Assembly: GCF_000956595.1 (NCBI RefSeq)
Contig: NZ_JYOO01000044.1
Span: forward strand, 1-36,993
Direction of reading: 5' to 3'
From: Priestia aryabhattai B8W22
Lineage (GTDB): Bacteria > Bacillota > Bacilli > Bacillales > Bacillaceae_H
Length of the DNA stretch: 36,993 bases
In this document: one piece after another, positions 16,749-24,802 of the stretch
How positions within the stretch are numbered: position 1 is the stretch's first letter
How the letters are laid out: the number at the start of each line of letters is the position of its first letter
The notes under the pieces: generated by a model
Told to the model about the DNA's origin: nothing
What the model saw: only the letters and a program-made list of their open reading frames with translations
Databases searched by the model: none
Position numbers and translations under genes: made by a program

Positions 16749-16949
16749 TTATGCTTTGTGAACGTTAGCAGCTTGTGCTCCGCGTTGACCTTGCTCAATA
16801 TCAAAAGTAACTTTTTGACCTTCTTCTAATGATTTGAAACCTTCACCTTGAATAGCACTGAAATGAACGAATACATCGTCTCCGCCTTCAACTTCGATGA
16901 AACCGAAACCTTTGTCTGCGTTAAACCATTTTACTGTACCTTGTGTCAT
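16749..16949 (-). CDS. Cold shock protein (CspB/CspD type)
   Basis: 66-residue single-stranded nucleic acid-binding protein that acts as an RNA chaperone. It starts [23 protein letters not shown]1 is KGFGFIEV (13-20) and RNP2 is DVFVHFS (25-31), both intact. The ATG at 16949 has GGAGG eight bases upstream; the open frame continues to 17135 but that part is the untranslated leader. A long leader is usual for cold-regulated csp genes. Confidence 0.97.
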   Translation of the reverse strand: MTQGTVKWFNADKGFGFIEVEGGDDVFVHFSAIQGEGFKSLEEGQKVTFDIEQGQRGAQAANVHKA

Positions 16950-17410
16950 AATGTTGCCTCCTGCTGTGGAATACTCCACAAATGTATTACTAATCTTGCC
17001 CAAACATACTATTTCAAGATAAAAACTTCTCATTAGGGTTTTTTCTTTTCTCAATATACCGAACAAAAATAAGTTATCTGTAGTGTAACACATAGTAGGA
17101 TTGATAGCAAATAAGGAAAATAGCCCCTTCAACAAGTTCTAACTACTCATCTTTCCCCTACCAAGACTTATGATAGGCATATGTAGCATAGCTTATGAAT
17201 GCTCGAGCATATTGAATATGTGTATATCTCCATTTATTATAGCTATTCATAATCATTCATTATTTAATCTTTCTTATAAATAAAGGATATATGTAATCCA
17301 AAAAACACCTGTTAGCTTTATTGAATTATAAAGTGGCTATTGGGATATTCTATATAGGGAAGAAGGAAAACAAGTTATTGATTACAACTAATCATTACAA
17401 AGCTTCTTAC
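16950..17410. other. Leader and intergenic DNA upstream of csp
   Basis: Holds the csp leader and presumably its promoter (not identified with confidence). Near the far end a 42-codon plus-strand frame starts with GTG at 17333 (MAIGIFYIGKKENKLLITTN...) and runs to 17461; it overlaps the first periodic repeat and has no clear ribosome site, so I do not call it a gene. Confidence 0.25.
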
Positions 17411-17415
17411 ATTTG

Positions 17416-17705
17416 GGATGAGGTGTCTACAGCAGGCATATTTCAGAAAACCTTATTGTAAATCGATGTATGTTTGATTCATAAGGGGATGGTAGTCATG
17501 AACGTAGTAAGAATATATATAATGGGTAGACAATAATATTCATTTATCATTATACAAATGAGGTGTTTGTCCCAGACCAAGAACGATTTCGTTCACATTG
17601 TATATTTTTTAGCTCAATGCTTAAATGAGGTGTTTGTTAAAGAGAATATACTTTTTCAAGTTACTGTTTCATTAGGCAACGGAATTACGTAAATGAGGTG
17701 TTCCT
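17416..17705 (+). repeat. Regularly spaced AAATGAGGTGTTTGT repeats
   Basis: AAATGAGGTGTTTGT occurs exactly at 17556-17570 and 17623-17637 and with two changes at 17691-17705: periods of 67 and 68 bp. A degenerate copy (GGATGAGGTGTCTAC, from 17416) stands 140 bp earlier, two periods away. The last two units stay similar for about 32 bp. The sequences between are otherwise unlike. A terminator follows at 17754-17784, so the series may be transcribed rightward. Confidence 0.65.
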
Positions 17706-17753
17706 TAAAGATCATATGCTGCATTAAAAGCTGATTTTTCCTTCTTCACATGA

Positions 17754-17784
17754 CGGGATGCATAATCGTTTGCATCTCGTTTTT
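17754..17784 (+). terminator. Terminator after the repeat series
   Basis: CGGGATGCA at 17754-17762 pairs with TGCATCTCG at 17771-17779 (one mismatch), followed by TTTTTGTT. No protein gene precedes it on plus. Confidence 0.6.
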
Positions 17785-17870
17785 GTTATACATAATATCT
17801 AAGGTATACTTGTTTATTTGTATGTAAGGCTTCCATTAAGGTGTACAGAGTTCTCTACATAGGTTTTCTT

Positions 17871-18107
17871 TAAGTGTATCCGTACCCTGTTAATCGGTAA
17901 TCATCACCGTAATCTACTGTGACAGACACCTCTTTTTTCTTCTCTTTACCATTAGCATATCCGTGGACTAATGTGGACTAATACTGTACTTAAATCTTCT
18001 CCATCTGAAAATTTAACATCTTTGAGAACAAACTCAATGTCTTCTTCGTCTTTCATATACGTAGCCGCTACTGCTGAAGCGAGTTTACTAATTTCCTTCT
18101 TATCCAT
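17871..18107 (-). pseudogene. Small protein gene broken by a 10-bp tandem duplication
   Basis: From ATG at 18107 the frame reads MDKKEISKLASAVAATYMKD then DEEDIEFVLKDVKFSDGEDL, and is cut at VLVHISPRIC. At the break the minus strand carries TAGTCCACAT followed at once by TAGTCCAC, a 10-bp tandem duplication. Removing one unit restores ...VLVHGYANGKEKKKEVSVTV then DYGDDYRLTGYGYT to a TAA at 17871, giving a 75-residue acidic protein. No family is recognised. The ribosome site is weak and the frame extends upstream to 18224 without a better start. A slipped-strand event is the simplest cause, and it is reversible. Confidence 0.7.
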
Positions 18108-18202
18108 TTCAACGGATGGTTTATGAAGGAACAAAATGAGGTTAAGCGGTTTAATCGATGTTCGCTTTGTATAGTGATTCAAAACAAAAAATAGCCAACG
18201 TA

Positions 18203-18233
18203 AAAAGCCACTTGTACAAAACAAGTGGCCTTT
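18203..18233. terminator. Bidirectional terminator below the MFS gene
   Basis: GCCACTTGT at 18207-18215 pairs with ACAAGTGGC at 18221-18229, A run before and T run after. Confidence 0.85.
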
Positions 18234-18255
18234 TGCTACTTTAGATATGAAACTT

Positions 18256-19446
18256 TTATTTTTCTATACAAAGATTGCTCTGAGCTTGTTTAGTCTGTTT
18301 TCGTTTAGATAGAACGTTGTCACCAACAATTACTACGACAGAAATGGCAAGAGCAAAAGCCCCAATCCAAGGAATATAATTCAATAAACCATTTTTGACA
18401 GCAATACCACCGATACCGGCTCCAGCTGCCATTCCAAGTTGTCCAGCAGCACTGTGTAAGCTAAGCACAATACTTGCTGCAGCAGGAGCAAGGCTTATAA
18501 GCTGAAATTGTATTGGCGCTCCGGAAGACCAAGCTGAAAGCGCCCAGAAAATAAGCAATACATAGAAAAGAAAAGCTAATTGACCGATAAACGGGAATAG
18601 CAGTAGTGCAATAGCATGGAGTAATATTCCTCCAGTTAATGTACGAAATGCCCCCCACTTATCTGTACTAAAACCTCCTAATTTGGATCCAATAGCGCTA
18701 GCAATACCAAATATAAAGAGAGCTGTAGTTACCCCTTGATTGCTCATTCCGAATGTATTTAAGAAATACGGTGAAATGTACGTAAATACAATGGAATATG
18801 AACCTAACCATAGAAACGTGATGAGCAAGTATGCTGAGATCCGTGGTTTCATAAGAAATTTAAACTGCTCACGCAAAGGTACAGGTTCTTCAGCAACTGT
18901 TTTTGGTATAGTAAACGACGCTAAGGCGGAGAAAAGTAATCCTACTAAACCAAGCCCAATGAATATTACATTCCAATCATAATGCGAAGCCACAACTCTT
19001 CCTATAGGTACACCTACAACTAAAGCAGTACTTTGCCCCGTAACAACTGTAGCAATCGCACCTCCCTGCTTTCCTGGAGCTGCTAAAACTGCAGCAAGGG
19101 TTAGAAGCGTAACTTGAATAACGCCGGCACTAAGCGCAGAGATGATTCTAGCTGCCATTAGCATTTCATAACCTGTTATAATCGCAATAAGAATATTGAT
19201 GACAGAGAAAACGGTTAAAGCATAGACGAGAAGCTTTTTTCGTTCTAGTCGAGCAGTCATAGCAATTAGAAAAGGTGTCCCTGCTCCAAAAGCTACTGAG
19301 AACACAGTAATTAGCTGTCCTGCAGATGAAACTGAAATGTTATTGGCCTCAGCAATTCTGTCTAAGATTCCGGCAATAACATATTCTGATGTACCATTAA
19401 GAAAACTAATGGCAGCTAACAAATAAATTTTCCACATATTTGACAA
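18256..19446 (-). CDS. MFS efflux transporter (DHA1, YbcL-like)
   Basis: 396-residue, twelve-helix major facilitator of the drug:proton antiporter DHA1 group. The N-terminus MWKIYLLAAISFLNGTSEYV and the segment AIATVVTGQSTALVVGVPIGR (motif C-like, about 133-153) resemble Bacillus YbcL and, more distantly, PbuE. Substrate unknown. An ArsR-type repressor gene lies upstream on the same strand, and a GTATTTC/GAAATAC palindrome sits 32-47 bp before the start, so export is probably induced when the repressor lets go. No good ribosome site with ideal spacing is visible (AAAAGGTGTG lies ahead of the start). Confidence 0.88.
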   Translation of the reverse strand: MSNMWKIYLLAAISFLNGTSEYVIAGILDRIAEANNISVSSAGQLITVFSVAFGAGTPFLIAMTARLERKKLLVYALTVFSVINILIAIITGYEMLMAARIISALSAGVIQVTLLTLAAVLAAPGKQGGAIATVVTGQSTALVVGVPIGRVVASHYDWNVIFIGLGLVGLLFSALASFTIPKTVAEEPVPLREQFKFLMKPRISAYLLITFLWLGSYSIVFTYISPYFLNTFGMSNQGVTTALFIFGIASAIGSKLGGFSTDKWGAFRTLTGGILLHAIALLLFPFIGQLAFLFYVLLIFWALSAWSSGAPIQFQLISLAPAAASIVLSLHSAAGQLGMAAGAGIGGIAVKNGLLNYIPWIGAFALAISVVVIVGDNVLSKRKQTKQAQSNLCIEK

Positions 19447-19477
19447 AATAAATCACACCTTTTGTTTTTGTATTTCG

Positions 19478-19493
19478 GTATTTCCAGAAATAC
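19478..19493. promoter_or_regulatory. Palindromic operator before the MFS gene
   Basis: GTATTTC CA GAAATAC is a perfect inverted repeat with two central bases, 32 bp upstream of the MFS start. TATTTCGG just before it looks like a further half-site. Likely bound by the adjacent ArsR-type protein. Confidence 0.6.
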
Positions 19494-19754
19494 AGATTTA
19501 ATTTCGTAAATTAACCGAGCGTTTGAAAAATTAACTTTAAAGAGCTGATCTTTGCGCGTAGACAAACTGACCTTTACAGTTTCTTGAAACATGTTTTATA
19601 AAGGTAACACACCATGAATTTAACGCGCTTATGATAACGATAGATGATTTGCTTTAGCCTTTTTATCTAAAGTACCAGTAATGGATATACTCAGAATTTA
19701 GATGAGGATACCTATTAAGCACTTTAGCCATAATCCAGACAAGAAAAATCATAC

Positions 19755-19800
19755 CTCTTATTTCTATATTTCCTTAAGTATAGAAATATAGAAATAAGAG
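19755..19800. promoter_or_regulatory. Perfect 18-bp inverted repeat after the ArsR gene
   Basis: CTCTTATTTCTATATTTC at 19755-19772 and GAAATATAGAAATAAGAG at 19783-19800 are exact complements with a 10-base loop, three bases past the ArsR stop. The arms contain the same TATTTC/GAAATA words as the operator at 19478-19493. It could be a terminator, an operator, or both; the T run after it on minus is separated by six bases. Nothing else is seen in 19494-19754. Confidence 0.6.
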
Positions 19801-19803
19801 AAA

Positions 19804-20082
19804 TTACCCCATCACATATGGAGCATACTTTCCAATTAACTCACGGTCTAGGCTGTAATATATATATGTTCCTTCTTTGTAAGTACTCAGAAGTCCGCAA
19901 TCAGTTAATTGTTTTAAGTGATGGGATAAAGTTGATCCAGCAATTGATTCAAGTTTTGTCCCAATATCCGAACAACATAAATTTGCTTCATTAGCAAGCA
20001 AACGAGCAATTTTTAATCGTGTTGGTTCACCGAGTGCTTTATATATTTTTATCGCTTGCTGTAACTTCGAGTTATTCTCCAT
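19804..20082 (-). CDS. ArsR-family transcriptional repressor
   Basis: 92-residue winged helix-turn-helix repressor. Motifs: KALGEPTRLKIARLLA (helices 1-2), then GSTLSHHLKQLTDCGLL, the recognition helix, and a wing with TYIYYSL. The start is ATG at 20082 with GGGGTG six bases upstream. Two adjacent cysteines (Cys36-Cys37, NLCCSDI) sit at the alpha-3 position where metal-sensing relatives have CxC, so metal or thiol sensing is possible but not shown. The pairing with a YbcL-like exporter resembles the YbzH-YbcL arrangement in Bacillus subtilis. It probably represses the exporter and itself. Confidence 0.9.
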   Translation of the reverse strand: MENNSKLQQAIKIYKALGEPTRLKIARLLANEANLCCSDIGTKLESIAGSTLSHHLKQLTDCGLLSTYKEGTYIYYSLDRELIGKYAPYVMG

Positions 20083-20365
20083 TGTTAGCACCCCGCTTTC
20101 CTAAATCAATTAGATACATCATATGAGTACAAGCTAACATTACAGTAGCAAATACACTATTGAGATCTCATTTGCTAAAGCCAAGTGCACTTTAAAAATA
20201 AAATCCTCAAAACAGTACTATAAGCCCAAATGAAAATAATTTATTGCCATTGCTAATTCTAATTATCTTCGGTTAATTTCTTGAAGTTTAATTCTCTTTC
20301 ATGATACATTGGATTCTATTACAAATGAAATGCATATTAATTATATAGGAGATAACAAAATTGAT

Positions 20366-21244
20366 ATGAACAAATCACAAATTGAACTTATTGTCCGGAT
20401 ATCAGAAACAGGAAGTTTTACAAAAGCCGGTGAAGAACTACATATGACACAACCTGCGGTAAGTCGTGCTGTAGCAACAATTGAATCGCAACTAGGAACA
20501 AAGTTAATCAAGAGAGATAAGAAGAACGGATTATCTTTTACAGATGTAGGAGAGCGCATATTAATTACTTTTAGAACAATCCTGAGTGAATTACAAAAAG
20601 TAGATGAATTAATTGTGGCAGAACAGGGGTTAGAAATTGGGAAGGTACACATTGGCGCTTACCGAACTGCTTGTACTAGGTTTATTCCTAAGATCATACG
20701 TACAATGGAAAGTCAGTATCCTGGTATAGAAATCAAGCTTTCGGAAGGTAGTGTAGATCAAGTAAAAGAGTGGTTACGTTCCAAATGCATTGATGTAGGA
20801 ATTATTATTCCTCCTGATAAAGATTTTGATACCGTACCTTTAATTAAAGATCAACTGATCGTACTTATGCACTCAAGCCATCCTTTATCTCAGAAAGAAA
20901 CAATAAGTATTCCTGACCTACAAGGTGAAGATATACTAATTGGAAAATGCGGTTATGAGGTACAGATTCATGCTTTATTCAACGAGTATAACTTGACTCC
21001 TAAAGTACGGTTTGAAATGGATTATATAGAGACAGGATTAAGTATGATACAAGAAGGGTTAGGAATTACCATTACAACGAAACAAAATATTTGGTGGTTG
21101 CCAGACCAAGTCGTTTTTCGTGAATTAAAACCAGATACGTTTAGAGATATCAATATAGCAGTGCTAGATATGAAAGATACATCCAAAGCAACAGATGCCT
21201 TTATTCAAACAGCTCTCACTCTTTTTGCTCAAGAAGATGCTTAA
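20366..21244 (+). CDS. LysR-family regulator (CynR/YwbI-like)
   Basis: 292-residue LysR-type regulator with an N-terminal helix-turn-helix (ETGSFTKAGEELHMTQPAVS) and a periplasmic-binding-like effector domain (about 90-290). I choose ATG at 20366 (MNKSQIELIVRI), since the alignable family start is there and AGGAG lies upstream at 20347-20351, though the 14-base spacing is long; the open frame begins 57 bases earlier at 20309. Upstream sequence and the first 90 coding bases are nearly repeated at 23279-23467 beside a CynX-like transporter, so this gene probably came from a LysR/MFS divergon and now lacks its transporter. It may control the transporter at 22081-23268 in trans. Confidence 0.9.
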   Translation: MNKSQIELIVRISETGSFTKAGEELHMTQPAVSRAVATIESQLGTKLIKRDKKNGLSFTDVGERILITFRTILSELQKVDELIVAEQGLEIGKVHIGAYRTACTRFIPKIIRTMESQYPGIEIKLSEGSVDQVKEWLRSKCIDVGIIIPPDKDFDTVPLIKDQLIVLMHSSHPLSQKETISIPDLQGEDILIGKCGYEVQIHALFNEYNLTPKVRFEMDYIETGLSMIQEGLGITITTKQNIWWLPDQVVFRELKPDTFRDINIAVLDMKDTSKATDAFIQTALTLFAQEDA

Positions 21245-21284
21245 ATAGCACTTAAAGAAACATGTGTTGCTATTTAGTGCATAT

Positions 21285-21326
21285 AAAAAAGACAGCCGGT
21301 TGATTCAAAAAGTGGCTGTCTTTTTT
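21285..21326. terminator. Bidirectional terminator between LysR and MarR genes
   Basis: AAAAAAGACAGCC at 21285-21297 pairs with GGCTGTCTTTTTT at 21314-21326. Confidence 0.9.
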
Positions 21327-21423
21327 ATTTCTACTCTTTTTAATCGTTGTTAATCAAACAAAAGAATGATGGAAGAATCAGTATAGGATCCTGATTAGAG
21401 AAAGGAATATTCAGTAACACGGC

Positions 21424-21843
21424 TTATTGTATACTATTATATACCTTGTTTAATAATGTCTTTAGTTGAGTATTTTCTTCATCACTTAATTGACGCGTGA
21501 CGAAGAGGTGAGCGTCTTTAACTAAAGGTGAAAGAGTTTTCTTCAACTCTTCTCCCTTTTCTGTAAGAAATAGATAGTGTAAGCGACGATCTCGTTCACT
21601 GTACATTCTTTTTATGAGTTCTTTTTCTTCCATCGCATAAATCATTTCCACAATAGTTGTTTGTTTCTTATCAATTGCTTCTGCTAGTTCTGTTTGGGTT
21701 ATCCCTTTTTGAGAGTCTAGAACACTAATGATGCTCCATCGTACTGGAGTCATGCCATAAGGTTTGAGCTTTTTCTTGAAATAATTCATTGCTCTTACAT
21801 CTGTACGATGAATAAGATGGCTTGTTAAATCATGTAAATCCAT
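21424..21843 (-). CDS. MarR-family regulator
   Basis: 139-residue MarR-type winged-helix dimer. The DNA-binding part reads GITQTELAEAIDKKQTTIVE (recognition helix) followed by the wing region YSERDRRLHYLFLTEKGEE with the conserved DRR. The ATG at 21843 has GAGGTGA four bases upstream. It lies downstream of the CynX-like MFS on the same strand, separated by a terminator and about 240 bp, so it probably has its own promoter. Target unknown; transport or stress genes nearby are candidates. Confidence 0.92.
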   Translation of the reverse strand: MDLHDLTSHLIHRTDVRAMNYFKKKLKPYGMTPVRWSIISVLDSQKGITQTELAEAIDKKQTTIVEMIYAMEEKELIKRMYSERDRRLHYLFLTEKGEELKKTLSPLVKDAHLFVTRQLSDEENTQLKTLLNKVYNSIQ

Positions 21844-22050
21844 AACGTCACCTCAGAAAGATAGAAAAATATGTCTTAAGCTAATAATCGAGTCATATAA
21901 GTCCTTATTAGTAGGCGATACCCACGCGTGATTCTATATAATCGCTACTATTTATCTGACCAAATGTATTCATGGGACCAAACCTCCTCTTGCACACAGT
22001 AATATCACTCTATACTTTAAAAGTTGTTATATCCGCTTTTTCAAAAGTTA

Positions 22051-22086
22051 AAATAAAAACCACGATTTACTTCGTGGTTTTTATTT
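22051..22086. terminator. Terminator overlapping the end of the CynX-like gene
   Basis: AAATAAAAACCACGA at 22051-22065 pairs perfectly with TCGTGGTTTTTATTT at 22072-22086; the stem includes the stop codon of the transporter. Confidence 0.85.
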
Positions 22087-23268
22087 CACAGGTAGACCCT
22101 CTGCTTTACCCCTAGCTGGTTTGGTAATTTTCCACCCTAATAAGATGGCAATGAATCCTATAATTATAAGAAGATATAATGTTGGAACGAAACTTCCTAG
22201 ATAATCATGCAGAAGTCCAATTATGAATGGGCCGACTGCACCGATCATATATCCAATTGCTTGAGTCATTGCCGACCAAGTACTTGCTTCCATAGGGGAA
22301 GATGCCATATCTAATGGTAACAACAAAGTTAGCGACACAAGACCACCGGCACCAACTCCTAAACATATACTTGAAACAATAGGTGTTACGTTTGTAAAAC
22401 ATAAAAGGGATAAACCAATTATTATACTTAAGGTAAAGGTTGTAATCCAAAACCTTCTGCTCGGTAGCACTTTTAAAAGACTAGGTAATAAAAAAGTAGC
22501 TGGTAGCTGTGCAATCATAGCGATTGTACCTACAAGACCACCAAATGCTGGCGTCCACCCTTTTTCCTCTACAATGGCTGGCAGCCATGCTGCAAAACAA
22601 TAAAATAGAAGAGTTACAATCCCTACAAAAGAAGTTAATAGCCAGGCTTTTTTATTTTTTAATGGTAAAGAAGCCTTAGTCTTTTGTGAAAAATTACTCG
22701 CAGGAATACGAGATTGTTTTATTACCATAAGCCAAAGTGGAACAGCGAGTAGAGCAAGAATACTCCAAAATGCTAATCCATTTTTCCATGAATGATTGAA
22801 CCAGTGTTGAAGTGGTGTCGTTAGCCCAATAGAAATAGATGCACCCACTACCATTGAAGTAGAGTATATGCCTATCATCGATGCTGCCTTGTCTGGAAAA
22901 TGACTTTTAATGAAACCAGAAAGCAAAGGGCTTACAACACCAATCCCTGCACCAATTAATAAAGCCGTTATTAACAGGTAAATTGAGGAATTTGTAAAGG
23001 CTCTTAGAAACGTTGCAATACCTATGCAAGTTATAGCGAAAGTAATCATCTTCTCTGGCTGATAGCGATTTGCTAAACGACCAGCAAATAACGAACAAAA
23101 ACCAAAACATACCAAAGGAATGGAAGTGAGCAAACTAGCTAAAGTAGAACTCATACCTAGATCCTTCGTTATTCCATGCAATACTGGGCTAACTGAAGTT
23201 AGACCCGGCCTAAGATTAAATGCAGCTAGTATAAGTGCAAATAGAAACAATTTATTACGATTGACCAT
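22081..23268 (-). CDS. MFS transporter, CynX/NimT family
   Basis: 395-residue, twelve-helix major facilitator of the cyanate/nitroimidazole group. The N-terminus LFALILAAFNLRPGLTSVSP, with NLRPGLTSVSP, is the family hallmark, and AGRLANR gives the A-type loop motif. B. subtilis YycB is a relative. The substrate is not known; the family name reflects E. coli CynX and not a proven activity. The gene has a strong GGAGGTAATTAG ribosome site and is divergent from a LysR pseudogene whose intact paralog is at 20366-21244. Confidence 0.9.
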   Translation of the reverse strand: MVNRNKLFLFALILAAFNLRPGLTSVSPVLHGITKDLGMSSTLASLLTSIPLVCFGFCSLFAGRLANRYQPEKMITFAITCIGIATFLRAFTNSSIYLLITALLIGAGIGVVSPLLSGFIKSHFPDKAASMIGIYSTSMVVGASISIGLTTPLQHWFNHSWKNGLAFWSILALLAVPLWLMVIKQSRIPASNFSQKTKASLPLKNKKAWLLTSFVGIVTLLFYCFAAWLPAIVEEKGWTPAFGGLVGTIAMIAQLPATFLLPSLLKVLPSRRFWITTFTLSIIIGLSLLCFTNVTPIVSSICLGVGAGGLVSLTLLLPLDMASSPMEASTWSAMTQAIGYMIGAVGPFIIGLLHDYLGSFVPTLYLLIIIGFIAILLGWKITKPARGKAEGLPVK

Positions 23269-23376
23269 ACTAATTACCTCCGGTTGATTTCTTGAAACTT
23301 AATCCTCTTCTATGGTACATTAGGCTTCGTTATAAATAAAATGCATATTAATTATATGGTATATAACAAAAATGAT

Positions 23377-23668
23377 ATGAACAAATCACAAATTCAACTT
23401 ATTGTTCAGATATCGGAAACAGGAAGTTTTACAAAAGGCGGTGAAGAACTACATATGACACAGCCTTAAGTATGGTACAAGGAGGATTATGAATTACGAT
23501 TACAACGAAAAGAAACTACTTGTCACTGCCAGAACAAGTAGTTTCTCGAGAGTTAAAGCCGAACACGTTCAGAAAAATTAATATAGCAGTGCTAGGAAAG
23601 GTACATCAAAAGAAACGGATGCCTTTATCCAAACGGCTCGTACCCTGTGTACTGATGAAGATGCTTAG
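23377..23668 (+). pseudogene. LysR-family regulator pseudogene
   Basis: Starts MNKSQIQLIVQISETGSFTK, nearly the same as the intact regulator at 20366, and after THQP-like residues (MTQP) meets a stop at 23467-23469. The sequence then matches the last part of the intact gene (LSMVQGG, then ITTKRNYLSLPEQVVSRELK, to DEDA before TAG at 23668). About 583 bp corresponding to 20455-21038 is missing, out of frame. Extra lesions include GGA to TGA in the second part and a later frame change. The upstream 100 bp also match those of the intact gene. A dead duplicate. Confidence 0.88.
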
Positions 23669-23705
23669 ATATTTTTATCACTTACCTAATAAAGGAATGC
23701 TCCTA

Positions 23706-24197
23706 TTAATGCTCCCCATTATCTGACTTTATCTCTAGTTTCTTCGACATTATAAACTCACTCATATGTTGAAAACCATATAACAGGAGTTGTCTAACAG
23801 TCAAAATGGTTACATACTGAAAAGGATTAATTTTCTTAAGCTTAAAGATGCTGTCCTTTTTTAATTTAGGTACAACTACAAATGTAAATGTAGTATGAAT
23901 CATAAAGTTTACAGCTATATACAGAGGCAATTTACGGTATGTGGATTTAAGCACCCACATAGATACAGTAAAAAAGGGCCCCCATGTCCACACATCTTCA
24001 CCAGGAACTTTCGGATGTATGCTTTGTTTAAAAGACCAAAAATTCTTTCTCTTAGCATAAGAATTAAGGTATTTAGTTACCATACAAATAGCAATGGACG
24101 CTGGAAGAAAACGTTTAAAATCTTTGCCTTTCATAAATGAAAAGCTGGACCAACAAGTCATAACTAACAGTATTAAAAATAGTCTATTCTTTTTCAT
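23706..24197 (-). CDS. Hypothetical multi-pass membrane protein
   Basis: 163-residue protein with about four membrane segments: one at the N-terminus (NRLFLILLVMTCWSSFSF), then FLPASIAICMVTKYL, a third around GPFFTVSMWVLKSTY and a fourth LPLYIAVNFMIHTTFTFVVV. The start is the ATG at 24197, eight bases after GAGGTG; the frame opens four codons earlier with GTG inside that ribosome site. A conserved-looking KVPGEDVWTWGPFF loop is present. The architecture recalls small Bacillus membrane proteins of unknown role. Function unknown. Confidence 0.75.
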   Translation of the reverse strand: MKKNRLFLILLVMTCWSSFSFMKGKDFKRFLPASIAICMVTKYLNSYAKRKNFWSFKQSIHPKVPGEDVWTWGPFFTVSMWVLKSTYRKLPLYIAVNFMIHTTFTFVVVPKLKKDSIFKLKKINPFQYVTILTVRQLLLYGFQHMSEFIMSKKLEIKSDNGEH

Positions 24198-24347
24198 GAT
24201 TTTATACACCTCTCTGTTTTAAGGTGTACATCTATTCTAAAATTACACAACGAATTATCTTAAGAGGATGCTGCCTAAGAATTATAATATATAATCGCTA
24301 AAAATTTGAACAAACTATTGATGATGTTTTCTTGTACATGTTACCTG

Positions 24348-24391
24348 ATAGACCAACTTGCTGAGAGTGACAGCAGGTTGGTCTATTTTTC
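24348..24391 (+). terminator. Strong hairpin terminator upstream of the spore protein gene
   Basis: ATAGACCAACTTGCTG at 24348-24363 pairs with CAGCAGGTTGGTCTAT at 24371-24386 (one mismatch) and is followed by TTTTT. No gene on plus precedes it closely; it may insulate the spore gene. Confidence 0.75.
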
Positions 24392-24583
24392 AACTCCAAA
24401 GCGTAATTGCCTCAAGGAAATTTAAATCAACGTAATGTTGATTACTCTAGCTTTTAAATACGTTCTGTTGCCTCATAGTGGCATGACCAATACTTCCTGA
24501 AATTCTCAATTTTTTCTTACCAGGTACTTCGAAGGATACTGTCTGTCCACTTGGATATATTAATTCTTGTGGAGGTGATAGTA

Positions 24584-24751
24584 ATGGAAAACAAATACTC
24601 TAACAAGACAGCTTCAGGAACAGATGTACAACATGTGAAGCAAAAGAATGCTCAAGCATCTTCTGGCAAATACGGTACGGAATTTGCTAGTGAGACTGAC
24701 GTACAACACGTTAAACGTCAAAACGCTCAGGCAAACAAAAATCAAAAATAA
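24584..24751 (+). CDS. sspE: Gamma-type small acid-soluble spore protein
   Basis: 55-residue forespore protein used as an amino acid store and degraded by the GPR protease at germination. It starts MENKYSNKTASGTDVQHVKQ and contains two related blocks: SGTDVQHVKQKNAQA and ASETDVQHVKRQNAQA, the second after KYGTEF. The GPR recognition site TEFASETD is present once. Rich in Gln, Asn, Lys; no Cys or Trp. It is shorter than the usual gamma-type protein (about 80-95 residues), so it is a compact variant. The start follows GGAGGTGA by six bases. The perfect terminator at 24757-24791 begins five bases after the stop. Confidence 0.92.
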   Translation: MENKYSNKTASGTDVQHVKQKNAQASSGKYGTEFASETDVQHVKRQNAQANKNQK

Positions 24752-24756
24752 TGTTA

Positions 24757-24791
24757 AAAGGGTTCTTTCATGCTCGTTGAAAGAACCCTTT
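24757..24791. terminator. Terminator after the spore protein gene
   Basis: AAAGGGTTCTTTCA at 24757-24770 pairs with TGAAAGAACCCTTT at 24778-24791, a perfect 14-bp stem. Confidence 0.9.
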
Positions 24792-24802
24792 GTGATACAA
24801 AG

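Noticed and set aside
16950-17135. Extended cold shock protein
   Set aside because: Cold shock proteins start at MTQGTVKWF; the extra frame is leader RNA.
17496-17540. 12-residue plus-strand frame after GGGGATGG
   Set aside because: Too short and without other support.
17416-17705. CRISPR array
   Set aside because: The repeat is only about 15 bp, copies vary, only three or four exist, and no cas genes are present.
18108-18224. Longer N-terminus for the duplicated-repeat pseudogene
   Set aside because: It crosses a terminator-like hairpin and has no protein character or ribosome site.
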